Shown here: positions 27,341 to 36,705 of the stretch, in pieces
Layout: each line of letters begins with the position of its first letter
Position numbering within the stretch: position 1 is the stretch's first letter
Assembly (NCBI GenBank): GCA_943789485.1
Contig: CALSUH010000027.1
Span: forward strand, 33,239 to 97,238
Source: an uncultured Pseudomonadales bacterium
GTDB lineage: Bacteria > Pseudomonadota > Gammaproteobacteria > Pseudomonadales > Pseudohongiellaceae
Direction of reading: 5' to 3'
Length of the DNA: 64,000 nucleotides
Notes under the pieces: generated by a model
Database searches by the model: none
Seen by the model: the letters and a program-made list of their open reading frames with translations, nothing else
What the model was told of the DNA's origin: nothing
Position numbers and translations under genes: made by a program

Positions 27341-29425
27341 TCATAACTGTAATTCATAGTTAACTCCGATCATTCGAGGCTCACCGAATTGAAGATAGGG
27401 TTCAGGCGTATAGCCTTTTCTTGGATCATTACCGAACTCTCCAAAGAAGAACCCCCTAACGGCATAGTCTTGATTGGTAAGATTACGCCCCCAAAAACTC
27501 AGGCTCCAGCGTTCGCCAGAATAGCTGAGATTCATATTCAGCAATTCATAGGGATCGCTTTGCACGCTGTGACTGTCGGAAAAATAGAAATCGTCTTTCG
27601 CATCCAGTGAGACGGAAAGAGACCAGGCACCTAGATTATAATCAGCTGCAAGATGCGCCATATAGCCCGGCGCATGAGCCTGATCACGCCCGGACAGATC
27701 CTGATTCTCAGAATTGATAAAAGAATCGAAGGTAGCATCCAACAACCCTAAGCTGGCTGTTAGACCCAGCTGCTCTGAGGCATACCACACCGCTTCAAAT
27801 TCAACACCGTTATTCGTCCCCTGGGCCGCGTTGCCTATGAAATCGACGAACTCTGTACTCCCGTTGGCACGGATTCTTCCTGTGGAACTCTTTACCTGTT
27901 GTTCGTGCCTGTCATCGTGAAACAAGGCGGCTTTCAAGTGTAATTTGTTCTCAAGTAGATTCGATTTGACTCCCAACTCATATTCAATCAGGAACTCTTC
28001 GCCGAACTCTCGCAAGTCCGCATCCAATGTACCATCGGTGTTAAAGCCACCAGCCTTATAGCCCCGGGCAATGCTGGCGTAGGCCATGGTATTCGAATTC
28101 AGAAGGTACTTGGCAGCGATTCGACCTCCCCAGAGAGATTCGGCAGGCGAGAAGCCGAGTAGTTCTGAGTCTCTATAGCTCGTGTCGCGCCTCTCGACTC
28201 TTAGCCCTGTTTCGAGAGTCAGTTTTTCTCTAAGCGAAGAATCCAATTGGAAGAAGACAGCCGCCGTACTGAAGTCGTAATCGCTGCGGAAGTCCGCAGC
28301 CAGGAAGGTGTACTCCCGTCTCAATGATTCAGTACTATTGAGCGCGTACACGCCGAACAGCCAATCGGTAGAATCGGAGAATAACCGGCTACTATCATTC
28401 GATATAAACCTCAGCTCCAGACTCTGGGTTTCTCGATCACGGATATAACTGTCCCGAGACATATAGCCATCCGGATGTATTCCTGCAAAGGTCCAATCCT
28501 CGTCGTAAGCATATTCCATATTTGAGTCAGCGAGACCTAGTATGAGTTTTAAATCAAAATTCTCCAGCTGCCAGCTACTGTCAATTGCCAATGCGAGAGA
28601 TTCTTGCTGGTCCCGCCCAGGTTCGTCAGAAAGCGTGGTGCGTGAATTGTCCAAAGTAAATGCATCGTAACCGTTGTCGATATCTACGTGGGATAGAGAA
28701 AGGTCCAGTCTCCAGCTGGCGGAGATTTCTGCACTTAATTTCCCCCGAACAGACATCTCGTCCTGTGCATTGTTTTTCTTCGTTTGCAGAAACGAGTTTT
28801 CATAGTAGCCATCGGATCTATGACTTCCCACCGCCAATCGTGCGCTAACAGCTTCGGTCACCGGTCCGGTTACCATTGCCGAAATCGTCTGTGTATTGTA
28901 ATCCGCAGCGCCGAGTCTCAGGTTCGCTGCAAACTGATCTTGGGGATCATTGGTCTTGACGTTAATCAAACCAGCCAGTGCATTGGCACCGTATCTCGTT
29001 CCCTGCGGTCCTCTTAGCACTTCAACCTGCTCAACATCCATCATGGTGGCAATGGTAGCCGCTCCGCTGAAGTCCACATTGTCCACTAGAAAACCAACCG
29101 AGGGGTTGATAGGCGCGACAAATTGACTGCGCTCACCGATGCCCCGAATCTGAAAAAACCGTGCGCGATTGGAGCCAGAAGCATAGTTAACATTGGGAAT
29201 GACATTCACCAGTTCCTCAAAATGTTGAGCCGACCTAGACTTTATGGCAGCTTCAGTCATCACCGTGACGCTGGTTGCCAACTCCAACTCGCTTCTAGCC
29301 CTAAAATCGGCGGTAACGACAATTTCTTCGATAGTATTTTCTGCGGCAGCAGCTAGACCCTGCGTGAGGCTCAGCAAGACTGGCAACAGTAAGGTGAAGT
29401 AGGGTGTGCGACGAACGTTAGACAT
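27341..29425 (-). CDS. TonB-dependent outer-membrane receptor, predicted thiamine uptake
   Basis: About 694-aa receptor: signal peptide ending GLAAAAEN, TonB box-like EEIVVTADF, plug domain (about 45-160, RGIGERSQF, VEVLRGPQGTRYGANALAGLINV) and a 22-strand-type beta-barrel finishing with the C-terminal aromatic-rich GVNYELQL. The start is the ATG at 29423-29425 because GGAGAG lies directly before it; a TTG 12 bp upstream would swallow that site. The TPP riboswitch in its leader and the downstream YkoF-like and PnuT genes predict thiamine or a thiamine precursor as substrate, by analogy with riboswitch-controlled OMR receptors. Confidence 0.9.
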   Translation of the reverse strand: MSNVRRTPYFTLLLPVLLSLTQGLAAAAENTIEEIVVTADFRARSELELATSVTVMTEAAIKSRSAQHFEELVNVIPNVNYASGSNRARFFQIRGIGERSQFVAPINPSVGFLVDNVDFSGAATIATMMDVEQVEVLRGPQGTRYGANALAGLINVKTNDPQDQFAANLRLGAADYNTQTISAMVTGPVTEAVSARLAVGSHRSDGYYENSFLQTKKNNAQDEMSVRGKLSAEISASWRLDLSLSHVDIDNGYDAFTLDNSRTTLSDEPGRDQQESLALAIDSSWQLENFDLKLILGLADSNMEYAYDEDWTFAGIHPDGYMSRDSYIRDRETQSLELRFISNDSSRLFSDSTDWLFGVYALNSTESLRREYTFLAADFRSDYDFSTAAVFFQLDSSLREKLTLETGLRVERRDTSYRDSELLGFSPAESLWGGRIAAKYLLNSNTMAYASIARGYKAGGFNTDGTLDADLREFGEEFLIEYELGVKSNLLENKLHLKAALFHDDRHEQQVKSSTGRIRANGSTEFVDFIGNAAQGTNNGVEFEAVWYASEQLGLTASLGLLDATFDSFINSENQDLSGRDQAHAPGYMAHLAADYNLGAWSLSVSLDAKDDFYFSDSHSVQSDPYELLNMNLSYSGERWSLSFWGRNLTNQDYAVRGFFFGEFGNDPRKGYTPEPYLQFGEPRMIGVNYELQL

Positions 29426-29456
29426 GAGTCTCTCCAAAAATTAATTTTAGAGACCC
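29426..29456 (-). promoter_or_regulatory. Hairpin covering the receptor ribosome-binding site
   Basis: On the minus strand GGGTCTCT (29456-29449) can pair over 8 bp, one G-U, with AGAGACTC (29433-29426). The latter overlaps the Shine-Dalgarno GGAGAG just before the ATG. This looks like the translational expression platform of the TPP riboswitch. Confidence 0.55.
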
Positions 29457-29497
29457 GGTATTAATTGGACGTGTGATGAGATGTGGTGCGCATCCTT

Positions 29498-29580
29498 TTC
29501 CTACGCCGGTACTAACCGGATCAGGTTCTAGGGTTGACTGGCTTTAACCAGAATCTCAGATCAATTGACCACCCCTAAGG
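29498..29580 (-). promoter_or_regulatory. TPP (THI-box) riboswitch
   Basis: Read on the minus strand, the region shows the conserved THI elements in order: GGGGTGGTC, GATCTGAGATT (CUGAGA core), a variable stem TCTGGTTAAAGCCAG, ACCCTAGAACCTGATC (ACCY...GAACCTGATC core), a short GGTTAGTACC stem and GGCGTAGGAA. It lies about 70 bp upstream of the TonB receptor start, in the correct orientation. It is expected to repress the receptor-YkoF-PnuT operon when thiamine pyrophosphate is plentiful. Confidence 0.96.
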
Positions 29581-29762
29581 AACTAGGCCAGTATACCATT
29601 AGGTGCACCAATAGTTGAAAAGAAATAGTTATAAAGCTGGGCATAGTAGTTGCCAAGGAATAGTCTGGCAGCTGGCATAGGTTTTTATAAAAAGATAGTT
29701 TTCTACAGCCTTCACGAGCTTAGCTAGTTAGAAATCCCCTTCATGGCATAAGAGTTATTGTA

Positions 29763-30290
29763 ATGAATACTGAAATATTAGTTATTACGGGCCCCGAATC
29801 TTCTGGTAAAACTACCCTCGCAAGCCAGCTTTCTGATTACTGGAAAAGCCCTCTTGTTTCAGAAGTTGCCAGAGACTATCTCACTGAGAAAAAAATTTAT
29901 CAGCAGCATGACTTATTGAGAATCGCCAAGCAGCAACATAAACAGGAACAAGCACTTCTTTCTCATTTCCCAGAAAAAATAGTTTGCGACACGGATTTAC
30001 TAGTTATTATGATCTGGAGCGAAGTTAAGTATGGGCACTGTGACCCCTGGATTACTACTACGTTTGAAAACAGCATCAAACAGAAAAATTCTACAAGATA
30101 TTATTATTTATGTGATTACAACATCCCATGGCAAGTTGATCCGCTTCGAGAAAACCCGCATAACCGCGACGAATTATTTACTTTGTATCTTCAAAAAATC
30201 GACGAATATAAACTAAATCACAGCGTAGTAAAAGGTAGTCAGCGGATACGTTTGCAGCAAGTTCTAACAGGCCCAAACTCTCGTAATTAA
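29763..30290 (+). CDS. NadR-like P-loop kinase
   Basis: 175-aa soluble P-loop protein similar to the ribosylnicotinamide kinase domain of NadR: Walker A GPESSGKTTLASQL (10-23), SEVARDYLTEKK (34-45), the acidic VCDTDLLVIMIWSEVKYG, YLCDYNIPWQVDPLRENP, and a C-terminal region for nucleotide closure. It lacks the adenylyltransferase domain and DNA-binding domain of full NadR. It is divergent from the TPP-regulated operon, which contains a PnuC-family permease needing a trapping kinase. It may therefore phosphorylate thiamine or nicotinamide riboside; which one is unresolved. Confidence 0.82.
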   Translation: MNTEILVITGPESSGKTTLASQLSDYWKSPLVSEVARDYLTEKKIYQQHDLLRIAKQQHKQEQALLSHFPEKIVCDTDLLVIMIWSEVKYGHCDPWITTTFENSIKQKNSTRYYYLCDYNIPWQVDPLRENPHNRDELFTLYLQKIDEYKLNHSVVKGSQRIRLQQVLTGPNSRN

Positions 30291-30455
30291 GCTTGAAGTT
30301 TTCGCGATAAGAGTACCAGCGCATCGTCTTGTGGTGTGGTTGATGCAGGGCTTCACATACGGGCTAGACATAACAATAAGCTATTGATTAGCGCATACCC
30401 AGACAGGTAATTTCTTGCATAATCGATCAGCACAAGATTGCCGAACTGAGTGATC

Positions 30456-30477
30456 GAGCACAAACTAAACTGTGCTC
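30456..30477 (+). terminator. Possible terminator hairpin between convergent genes
   Basis: GAGCACA (30456-30462) pairs with TGTGCTC (30471-30477) around an 8-nt loop, followed by TGAATTTTCC. It lies between the kinase and the convergent amidohydrolase gene. The stem is short and the U-run weak. Confidence 0.4.
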
Positions 30478-30512
30478 TGAATTTTCCTAAGTAATTGGTA
30501 CAAATTGCTTTT

Positions 30513-31670
30513 TTAGGTCAAATATCGCGCCATGGCACACCAATATTCAATACCAAAGCCTAATGCTTGGTCATTGAAGTCATAAGAAGGATTGTGCAAA
30601 GGCTGTGCATAGTTATCATGCTCCTCACCATTACCCATCAAAATATAAGCGCCGGGTTTACAGCTAAGCATCTGCGCGAAATCTTCAGAAAAACTAACCG
30701 GGCCATACTGGGCATCTGCCGTTGCTCTGGGTATCGCGTTTGCTACGGCAGCACAAATTGCAGCATGTTCTGGGCTATTTATTAACGGCACAAAAGATGT
30801 TGAATATTGGAAGCGATGTTCAGCACCATAAGCGTCGCAGTTGTTACGGACAATAGCTTCCATTTGATTTCTGATAGATTCGCTTACATGTTTTTCAAAC
30901 CCCCGACAATCGCCAGTGATATTGACTTCAGTTGCAATAACATTCCGCGCACCGTCAGTTTTAAAATCGGTTACAGAGACAACTGCATGTTCTGAGGGCG
31001 GGATCGTTCTCGACACAATGCTCTGAAGATCAGAGACAATCTTTGCACCGATAACAATAGGGTCGATGACTTTTTCTGGCATGGAAGAATGCCCTCCTTT
31101 GCCGAGAACAGAGATTTCGAAATTGTCTTCAAACGCACAGAAAACCCCGGGATTAATTGCAAACGACCCTACGGCTAATCCAGGGAGGTTGTGTAATCCA
31201 TAGATCGCGTCCATTTGAAACCTATCAAATAAGCCTGCTTCAATCATTGCCTGTGCACCATTGCCATTTTCTTCATCCGCTTGAAAAATAAAGTGAATCT
31301 CGCGCTCTAGATCATTTGCTTGCGCCAATAGCTTTGCTGCGCCCAACAACATGGCTGAGTGACCGTCATGGCCGCAACCATGAAACTTGCCGGGTGAATT
31401 GGAAGCATGCCCGAACGTATTCGCTTCAGTTATAGGAAGCGCATCCATATCGGCTCTAAACCCGATGGGATTGACCCCGCTGCCCTTATTCAGTGAAGCA
31501 ACAATACTATTTCGTCCTATGCCAGTTGTTACCTCCAGGCCTGCCTCCTGCAACTCTTTCGCAAGAAGTGCGCTGGTATTGTCGACATCGAATGCTAACT
31601 CTGGGTTTTGATGCAGCATCTTTCGAAATTTTATTAGTTCATCAATCAGGCTTTGATCCACTAAACTCAT
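30513..31670 (-). CDS. M20 family metallopeptidase/amidohydrolase
   Basis: 385-aa dinuclear-metal amidohydrolase of the M20D (hippurate/IAA-amino acid hydrolase) group. The metal motifs are visible: GCGHDGHSAMLLGA (C, H, D ligands) and FQADEENGNGAQAMIE (Glu pair), then YGLHNLPGLAVGSF and the dimerisation-domain DNFEISVLGKGGHSSMPE. The chosen start is ATG at 31670, giving a 4-bp gap after the upstream gene with GGGAG before it; a TTG 27 bp further upstream is less likely. It is co-transcribed with a diaminopropionate ammonia-lyase family gene, suggesting joint breakdown of an N-acylated or peptide-like amino acid. Confidence 0.88.
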   Translation of the reverse strand: MSLVDQSLIDELIKFRKMLHQNPELAFDVDNTSALLAKELQEAGLEVTTGIGRNSIVASLNKGSGVNPIGFRADMDALPITEANTFGHASNSPGKFHGCGHDGHSAMLLGAAKLLAQANDLEREIHFIFQADEENGNGAQAMIEAGLFDRFQMDAIYGLHNLPGLAVGSFAINPGVFCAFEDNFEISVLGKGGHSSMPEKVIDPIVIGAKIVSDLQSIVSRTIPPSEHAVVSVTDFKTDGARNVIATEVNITGDCRGFEKHVSESIRNQMEAIVRNNCDAYGAEHRFQYSTSFVPLINSPEHAAICAAVANAIPRATADAQYGPVSFSEDFAQMLSCKPGAYILMGNGEEHDNYAQPLHNPSYDFNDQALGFGIEYWCAMARYLT

Positions 31671-31674
31671 ATGT

Positions 31675-32712
31675 TTAGCTACTCCCTTCAGTCGCAATTA
31701 CCAAGCAGGTCGAGTTATCTGGGATTGTGATATCTAACTTCGCGTTTGACAATATTGCAGCTAAGCCTGCAGCACCAGACGCAGTGGTAGCGAGTTTATT
31801 TTGAGCCAAGAAATCCGCGGCTGCTAGAGCATCCTCATCGCTTACGCAAACGAAATCGTCAGCGAGCTCTTTGAGTAGTTTGAATGCAATAAGTGAAGGT
31901 TCCTTGCAATCTAATCTGCCCATGGAAGAAATTGGACCACTAACTGTAGTCACGCGTCCTCGCTTGTAGCTCTCAAAAAGACAAGGCGCGGCCAGAGGTT
32001 CCACTACAACAATGCTGGGTTGTTGTTTCCAGTTTTTGCGAATCTCATAAGCCATACTCGCTGCCAGCCCGCCAACCCCTGCTTGAAGAAATACATGTGT
32101 AGGCCAGTTGTCTTCGTGTAAAAATACTTGTCGCATTTCTTCAGCGATAACCGTGTAGCCCTCCATGACCAGCATCGGTAGGTGGTAATAGCCTGGCCAA
32201 GAACTGTCAGCGAGTAAGGTCTCTCCATTTGAATTGTCATTCATGGCAGCAACCATACTTTCCTCGTATGTTTCACCTGACCGAATCACCACTGCTCCTA
32301 GCGTCGCCAGCCTCTGAGCAAAAGAGGCTGGAACAGGGTGTGCAATGTGAACTCGAGAATTTGCATTGAATAGCTCAGCGCCTTTTGCCACTGCAATTCC
32401 GTGATTCCCCGCACTGGCGCAGACGAAAGTAAACTTATTACTCCAACTTCGAATTTCCGGATCAGTTAGTCGCCCAGCTGGCAATTGACTGCCATTCTCT
32501 TTTTCCCATTGCTCAAGTAGAAACTTAGCCACAGCATAAATTCCACCTAAGGCTTTGAAAGAGCCAAGCCCCATGCGGTTTGTTTCATCTTTAATCAATA
32601 GTCGAATGTTATTGAGCGGAGAAATTTCCACAATCGGAGTTTGCGTGTATGCCGGGCAAATCTCTAGCAGATCTAAAGCACAGCGAACATTGAGAGATAA
32701 CTGATAATCCAT
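31675..32712 (-). CDS. Diaminopropionate ammonia-lyase family PLP enzyme
   Basis: 345-aa fold-type II PLP enzyme. The Schiff-base lysine lies in LGSFKALGGIYAV, CASAGNHGIAVAKGA is the substrate loop, QAGVGGLAAS is the phosphate-binding glycine stretch, and DSSWPGYYHLPMLVMEGYTV is the signature that separates DpaL from serine/threonine dehydratases. DpaL converts 2,3-diaminopropionate to pyruvate and ammonia. The protein is shorter than E. coli YgeX (about 400 aa), so substrate use may differ. It is paired with the M20 gene. Confidence 0.85.
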   Translation of the reverse strand: MDYQLSLNVRCALDLLEICPAYTQTPIVEISPLNNIRLLIKDETNRMGLGSFKALGGIYAVAKFLLEQWEKENGSQLPAGRLTDPEIRSWSNKFTFVCASAGNHGIAVAKGAELFNANSRVHIAHPVPASFAQRLATLGAVVIRSGETYEESMVAAMNDNSNGETLLADSSWPGYYHLPMLVMEGYTVIAEEMRQVFLHEDNWPTHVFLQAGVGGLAASMAYEIRKNWKQQPSIVVVEPLAAPCLFESYKRGRVTTVSGPISSMGRLDCKEPSLIAFKLLKELADDFVCVSDEDALAAADFLAQNKLATTASGAAGLAAILSNAKLDITIPDNSTCLVIATEGSS

Positions 32713-32839
32713 AGGAAGCAGGATACACTGGTTTCATCGAGATCAGGAATTGGGAACAGGTTTGGCTTGAATACTCCCATTTCTAGCCTTACTATCCCCT
32801 TCCCGACTGATCCTTCAGATTTAGCTAGTAGAAGCAGCC

Positions 32840-33652
32840 ATGAGCACTCAAGTACACATCAAAAATATCACCCTCACCACGCTATTCAAGATCAAAGAGC
32901 GTCGCGAAAAATTCGCCTGCATGACTGCCTACGATGCCTGCTTTGCTTCCATCCTCGGCGATGCCGGAGTCGAGGTGATTCTTGTTGGTGACTCATTAGG
33001 CATGGTGTTGCAAGGCCATGACAGCACTCTTCCAGTAACGATGATTGACATGATCTATCACATGCAGTGCGTCAAGCGCGGCAACAAAGGTGCTCTGCTG
33101 GTAGCCGACCTGCCCTTTATGAGCTATGCCTCGGAGACACAAACTCTGGAGAATGCTGCCGCGCTAATGCGCGCCGGAGCCCATATGGTGAAACTAGAGG
33201 GCGGAGCATGGATCGAGAATACAACAAAATTACTTGCCGAACGCGGCATCCCTGTCTGTGCGCACATGGGCCTCACGCCGCAGTCTGTTAATCGAATCGG
33301 CGGCTTCCATGTTCAGGGCCGTGATACGGAACAAGCCGATGCAATAATAGCAGAAGCGAAACTATTAGAAGACGCCGGAGCCAGCACCCTACTACTTGAG
33401 TGTGTACCACGTAGCTTAGGCAAGACCGTTACCGACTCCTTAGATATTCCAGTAATCGGCATAGGGGCTGGCCCCGATACCACCGGACAGATCATGGTGT
33501 TGCATGATGTATTGGGTGTCTCACCGATCTCACCGAAGTTTGTGAAGAACTTCTTACTCGAGTCAAAGACTGGTATACCCGGCGCCATCGAAGCCTACGT
33601 GCAGGCAGTGAAGTCTCAGTCGTTCCCTGCCGATGAGCACTGCTTTAACTAG
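32840..33652 (+). CDS. panB: 3-Methyl-2-oxobutanoate hydroxymethyltransferase
   Basis: 270-aa PanB, first step of pantothenate synthesis: it transfers a hydroxymethyl group from 5,10-methylene-THF to alpha-ketoisovalerate to form ketopantoate. Signature segments are [29 protein letters not shown] (metal-binding D), [32 protein letters not shown] (catalytic Glu) and [18 protein letters not shown]. Length is standard. It is followed by panC after 32 bp; together they form the pantothenate operon, here separated from pcnB by almost 10 kb. Confidence 0.98.
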   Translation: MSTQVHIKNITLTTLFKIKERREKFACMTAYDACFASILGDAGVEVILVGDSLGMVLQGHDSTLPVTMIDMIYHMQCVKRGNKGALLVADLPFMSYASETQTLENAAALMRAGAHMVKLEGGAWIENTTKLLAERGIPVCAHMGLTPQSVNRIGGFHVQGRDTEQADAIIAEAKLLEDAGASTLLLECVPRSLGKTVTDSLDIPVIGIGAGPDTTGQIMVLHDVLGVSPISPKFVKNFLLESKTGIPGAIEAYVQAVKSQSFPADEHCFN

Positions 33653-33684
33653 CCACTCCTAGCCACTTTTAAGCTACTACCTCT

Positions 33685-34536
33685 ATGCAAACTCAAAAGA
33701 AAATCAAGGGCTTACGGCAAACCCTGAAGACTGCACGATCACAGGGTAAATCTATTGCTCTGGTTCCGACGATGGGCAATCTACATGAGGGTCATCTGCA
33801 GCTAGTAAGGCGGGCAAGGGAACGCTACGATTTCATCGTCTGCAGCATTTTCGTCAATCCCATGCAATTCTCAGAGAATGAGGATCTATCCGCCTATCCA
33901 CGCACTCTCGAAGCGGACTGCGAAAGCCTACGCAGCGAGAGTTGTGATTGCCTGTTTCTCCCCTGCGTCAAAGAAATCTATGGCGATGGGCTAGAACAAC
34001 AGACCTCAGTACATGTGCCAGGTCTAACTGAAAACTTTTGCGGCAATAGTCGGCCAGGACATTTCGAAGGCGTGGCTACTGTCGTAACAAAACTATTCAA
34101 CATCGCTCAACCAGACGCCGCCTTCTTCGGACTAAAAGATTACCAACAGTTTTTAGTTATTCAAAAACTCACGCATGATCTTGCATTCGATATTGCGATA
34201 CACGGCATTGAGACGCATCGCGAAGAAAGTGGCCTTGCAATGAGCTCTCGCAATAATTACCTGAGCCCGCAACACAAAGAACAAGCAGCAAGTTTGTATC
34301 GATGCCTACAAAGTTGTGCCGAAAAAATTCAGCAAGGCAATACAGATTTTCAGCAGCTCGAGGATGATGCTAAAAAAGAATTGAAACAGGCTTCATTGAC
34401 ACTGGACTACTTCCAGATTTGTGATTCACAGTCGCTGCAAGCTCCCACTACCGATACTCAGCCTATCGCGATTCTTGGCGCCGTCTTCATCGGAAAAAGT
34501 CGTCTGATCGACAACATCCGATTACAACGTTCCTAG
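33685..34536 (+). CDS. panC: Pantothenate synthetase
   Basis: 283-aa PanC that condenses pantoate and beta-alanine with ATP. The nucleotidyl-transferase HxGH-type motif is LVPTMGNLHEGHLQLV (26-41), with IFVNPMQFSENEDLSAYPR, RPGHFEGVATVVTKLFNI, FFGLKDYQQF and the KMSK-equivalent MSSRNNYLS. Standard length. It is the second gene of the panBC pair. No panD lies next to it, so beta-alanine is supplied from elsewhere. Confidence 0.98.
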   Translation: MQTQKKIKGLRQTLKTARSQGKSIALVPTMGNLHEGHLQLVRRARERYDFIVCSIFVNPMQFSENEDLSAYPRTLEADCESLRSESCDCLFLPCVKEIYGDGLEQQTSVHVPGLTENFCGNSRPGHFEGVATVVTKLFNIAQPDAAFFGLKDYQQFLVIQKLTHDLAFDIAIHGIETHREESGLAMSSRNNYLSPQHKEQAASLYRCLQSCAEKIQQGNTDFQQLEDDAKKELKQASLTLDYFQICDSQSLQAPTTDTQPIAILGAVFIGKSRLIDNIRLQRS

Positions 34537-34713
34537 ACTCCAGCAAGCAAGCTTCCCATTCACCTAGGGCCCGCCAATAAAGGGCTGTAGCAACCTTCAA
34601 GTTGCCCGTAAAGTTGCTTTGAGGCATACTAATTCACGCCTATTTTTAGAGACCCTAGCGCCCAATTCAGCAACGTTAGCGCTGCTAGTCATTAGCAAAT
34701 AAGGAATTGCCCC

Positions 34714-36651
34714 ATGTCAAAAGACAAAATCTATCCAGTGTCAGACGCCGACACTAGTAACACTTACCTGGACAAAGACAGCTTCCAGGAAATGTACCAG
34801 CACTCTATAGAGGCACCGGCAGACTTCTGGGCTGAACAGGCTGGGGATTTGCTGCACTGGCATGAGCCCTGGAAGAAAGTCACCAGCGGTGGATTTGCCA
34901 CAGCCGACTCGAAATGGTTTGAGGGAGCGAAGTTAAACGTTGCGTATAACTGCATCGACAGGCATCTGCAGCGACGCGGCGAACAAACTGCAATCATTTG
35001 GGAAGGCGACGAGCCTGAGATAGACAAGAAGATAACGTATCGCGAGCTGCATACCGAGGTTTGCAAGCTCGCCAATGCCCTTAAGGCACGAGGCGTCAGC
35101 AAGGGCGACAGAGTCTGCATCTATATGCCGATGGTTCCTGAGGCCGCGTATGCAATGCTGGCCTGCGCACGCATCGGTGCCGTGCACTCCGTGGTGTTTG
35201 GCGGCTTCTCTGCTGAATCCATTAAAGACAGAATTTTAGACTCCGACTGCCAGAGCGTTATCACTGCCGACGAAGGTGTGCGCGGCGGGCGGACTATTCC
35301 CTTGAAGGCAAACGTCGATAAGGCACTCGAGCATTGCCCGAATGTACATTCTGTGTTCGTTGTACGCCGCACCAATGTTGACATCCCTTGGCATGAAAAG
35401 CGTGATGTTTGCTATCTCAAAGCCACAGAGGCAGCAGCTAGCGAATGTGAGCCTGAGCTCATGGACGCCGAAGACCCTCTCTTTATTTTGTATACCTCCG
35501 GCTCAACCGGTAAGCCCAAGGGTGTTCTACATACGAGCGCCGGTTATTTGCTTGGCGCAAGCATCACTCACAAGTATGTCTTCGATTATCACGAGGACGA
35601 CGTCTATTGGTGTACTGCCGATGTTGGCTGGGTAACTGGACATTCTTATATCGTATACGGCCCGCTCGCGAATGGCGCCGTGACGCTAATGTTCGAAGGT
35701 GTACCTACTTATCCAGACGCTTCACGCTTCTGGCAGGTCATCGACAAACACCAAGTAAATATTTTCTATACTGCACCTACTGCGATTCGCGCATTGATGG
35801 CCGCCGGCGACGATCCGGTTAAAAAGACTTCGCGATCTTCATTACGATTATTAGGTTCAGTAGGCGAACCAATAAACCCGGAAGCCTGGGAGTGGTACTA
35901 CCATGTTGTAGGCGACGCGCGCTGCCCTATCGTCGATACTTGGTGGCAAACCGAGACCGGTGGAATCATGATTACACCTATACCGGGTGTAACTGACTTA
36001 AAACCTGGCTCAGCATCAACACCCTTCTTCGGAGTCGAGGCGGCGCTACTCGATGCTGATGGCAAGGAGCTAGAAGGCGCGGCTACAGGCAATCTCGTCC
36101 TCTGTAACAGCTGGCCCAGCCAAATTAGAAGCGTATACGGCGACCACCAGCGCTGCATCGACACCTATTTCACTACTTATCCCGGCTACTACTTCACTGG
36201 CGACAGCGCCCGACGCGATGCCGACGGCTATTACTGGGTAACCGGCCGTGTCGACGATGTGATTAACGTATCGGGCCACCGACTTGGAACCGCCGAGATC
36301 GAGAGCGCGCTGGTACTGCACCCAACCGTTGCCGAGGCCGCAGTCGTCGGCTACCCGCACGATATTAAGGGTCAGGCCATCTATGCCTATGTCAGCCTAA
36401 TGACCGGCAGCGAGGCTTCCGAAGAGCTACGCGCAGAACTACTGAAATTTGTTGCTAAAGAAATCGGCGCCTTTGCAAGACCCGAGATTATTCAATTCGC
36501 GCCCGGACTACCCAAGACGCGATCGGGAAAGATCATGCGCCGCATCCTGCGCAAGATTGCCTCGAACGAGCTTGAGAGCCTAGGCGATACCTCAACGCTT
36601 GCCGACCCCGCTGTTGTCGATGAACTGATAGAGAATCGAGTTAATCGATAG
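34714..36651 (+). CDS. acsA: Acetyl-CoA synthetase
   Basis: 645-aa AMP-forming acetate:CoA ligase of the ANL superfamily. It carries the N-terminal Acs segment ([16 protein letters not shown]), the phosphate loop [24 protein letters not shown], the adenine/acetate site [12 protein letters not shown], hinge [17 protein letters not shown] and the acetylatable lysine in [11 protein letters not shown] near the C-terminus, so it is probably controlled by lysine acetylation. It scavenges acetate into central metabolism. In some pseudomonads acetate use responds to CbrAB/Crc, but no direct site is seen here. Confidence 0.97.
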   Translation: MSKDKIYPVSDADTSNTYLDKDSFQEMYQHSIEAPADFWAEQAGDLLHWHEPWKKVTSGGFATADSKWFEGAKLNVAYNCIDRHLQRRGEQTAIIWEGDEPEIDKKITYRELHTEVCKLANALKARGVSKGDRVCIYMPMVPEAAYAMLACARIGAVHSVVFGGFSAESIKDRILDSDCQSVITADEGVRGGRTIPLKANVDKALEHCPNVHSVFVVRRTNVDIPWHEKRDVCYLKATEAAASECEPELMDAEDPLFILYTSGSTGKPKGVLHTSAGYLLGASITHKYVFDYHEDDVYWCTADVGWVTGHSYIVYGPLANGAVTLMFEGVPTYPDASRFWQVIDKHQVNIFYTAPTAIRALMAAGDDPVKKTSRSSLRLLGSVGEPINPEAWEWYYHVVGDARCPIVDTWWQTETGGIMITPIPGVTDLKPGSASTPFFGVEAALLDADGKELEGAATGNLVLCNSWPSQIRSVYGDHQRCIDTYFTTYPGYYFTGDSARRDADGYYWVTGRVDDVINVSGHRLGTAEIESALVLHPTVAEAAVVGYPHDIKGQAIYAYVSLMTGSEASEELRAELLKFVAKEIGAFARPEIIQFAPGLPKTRSGKIMRRILRKIASNELESLGDTSTLADPAVVDELIENRVNR

Positions 36652-36705
36652 CGACAAGACACAGCATTTTAATTACTAGACTCAACCAGTAGAAAGATAA
36701 ATTTC

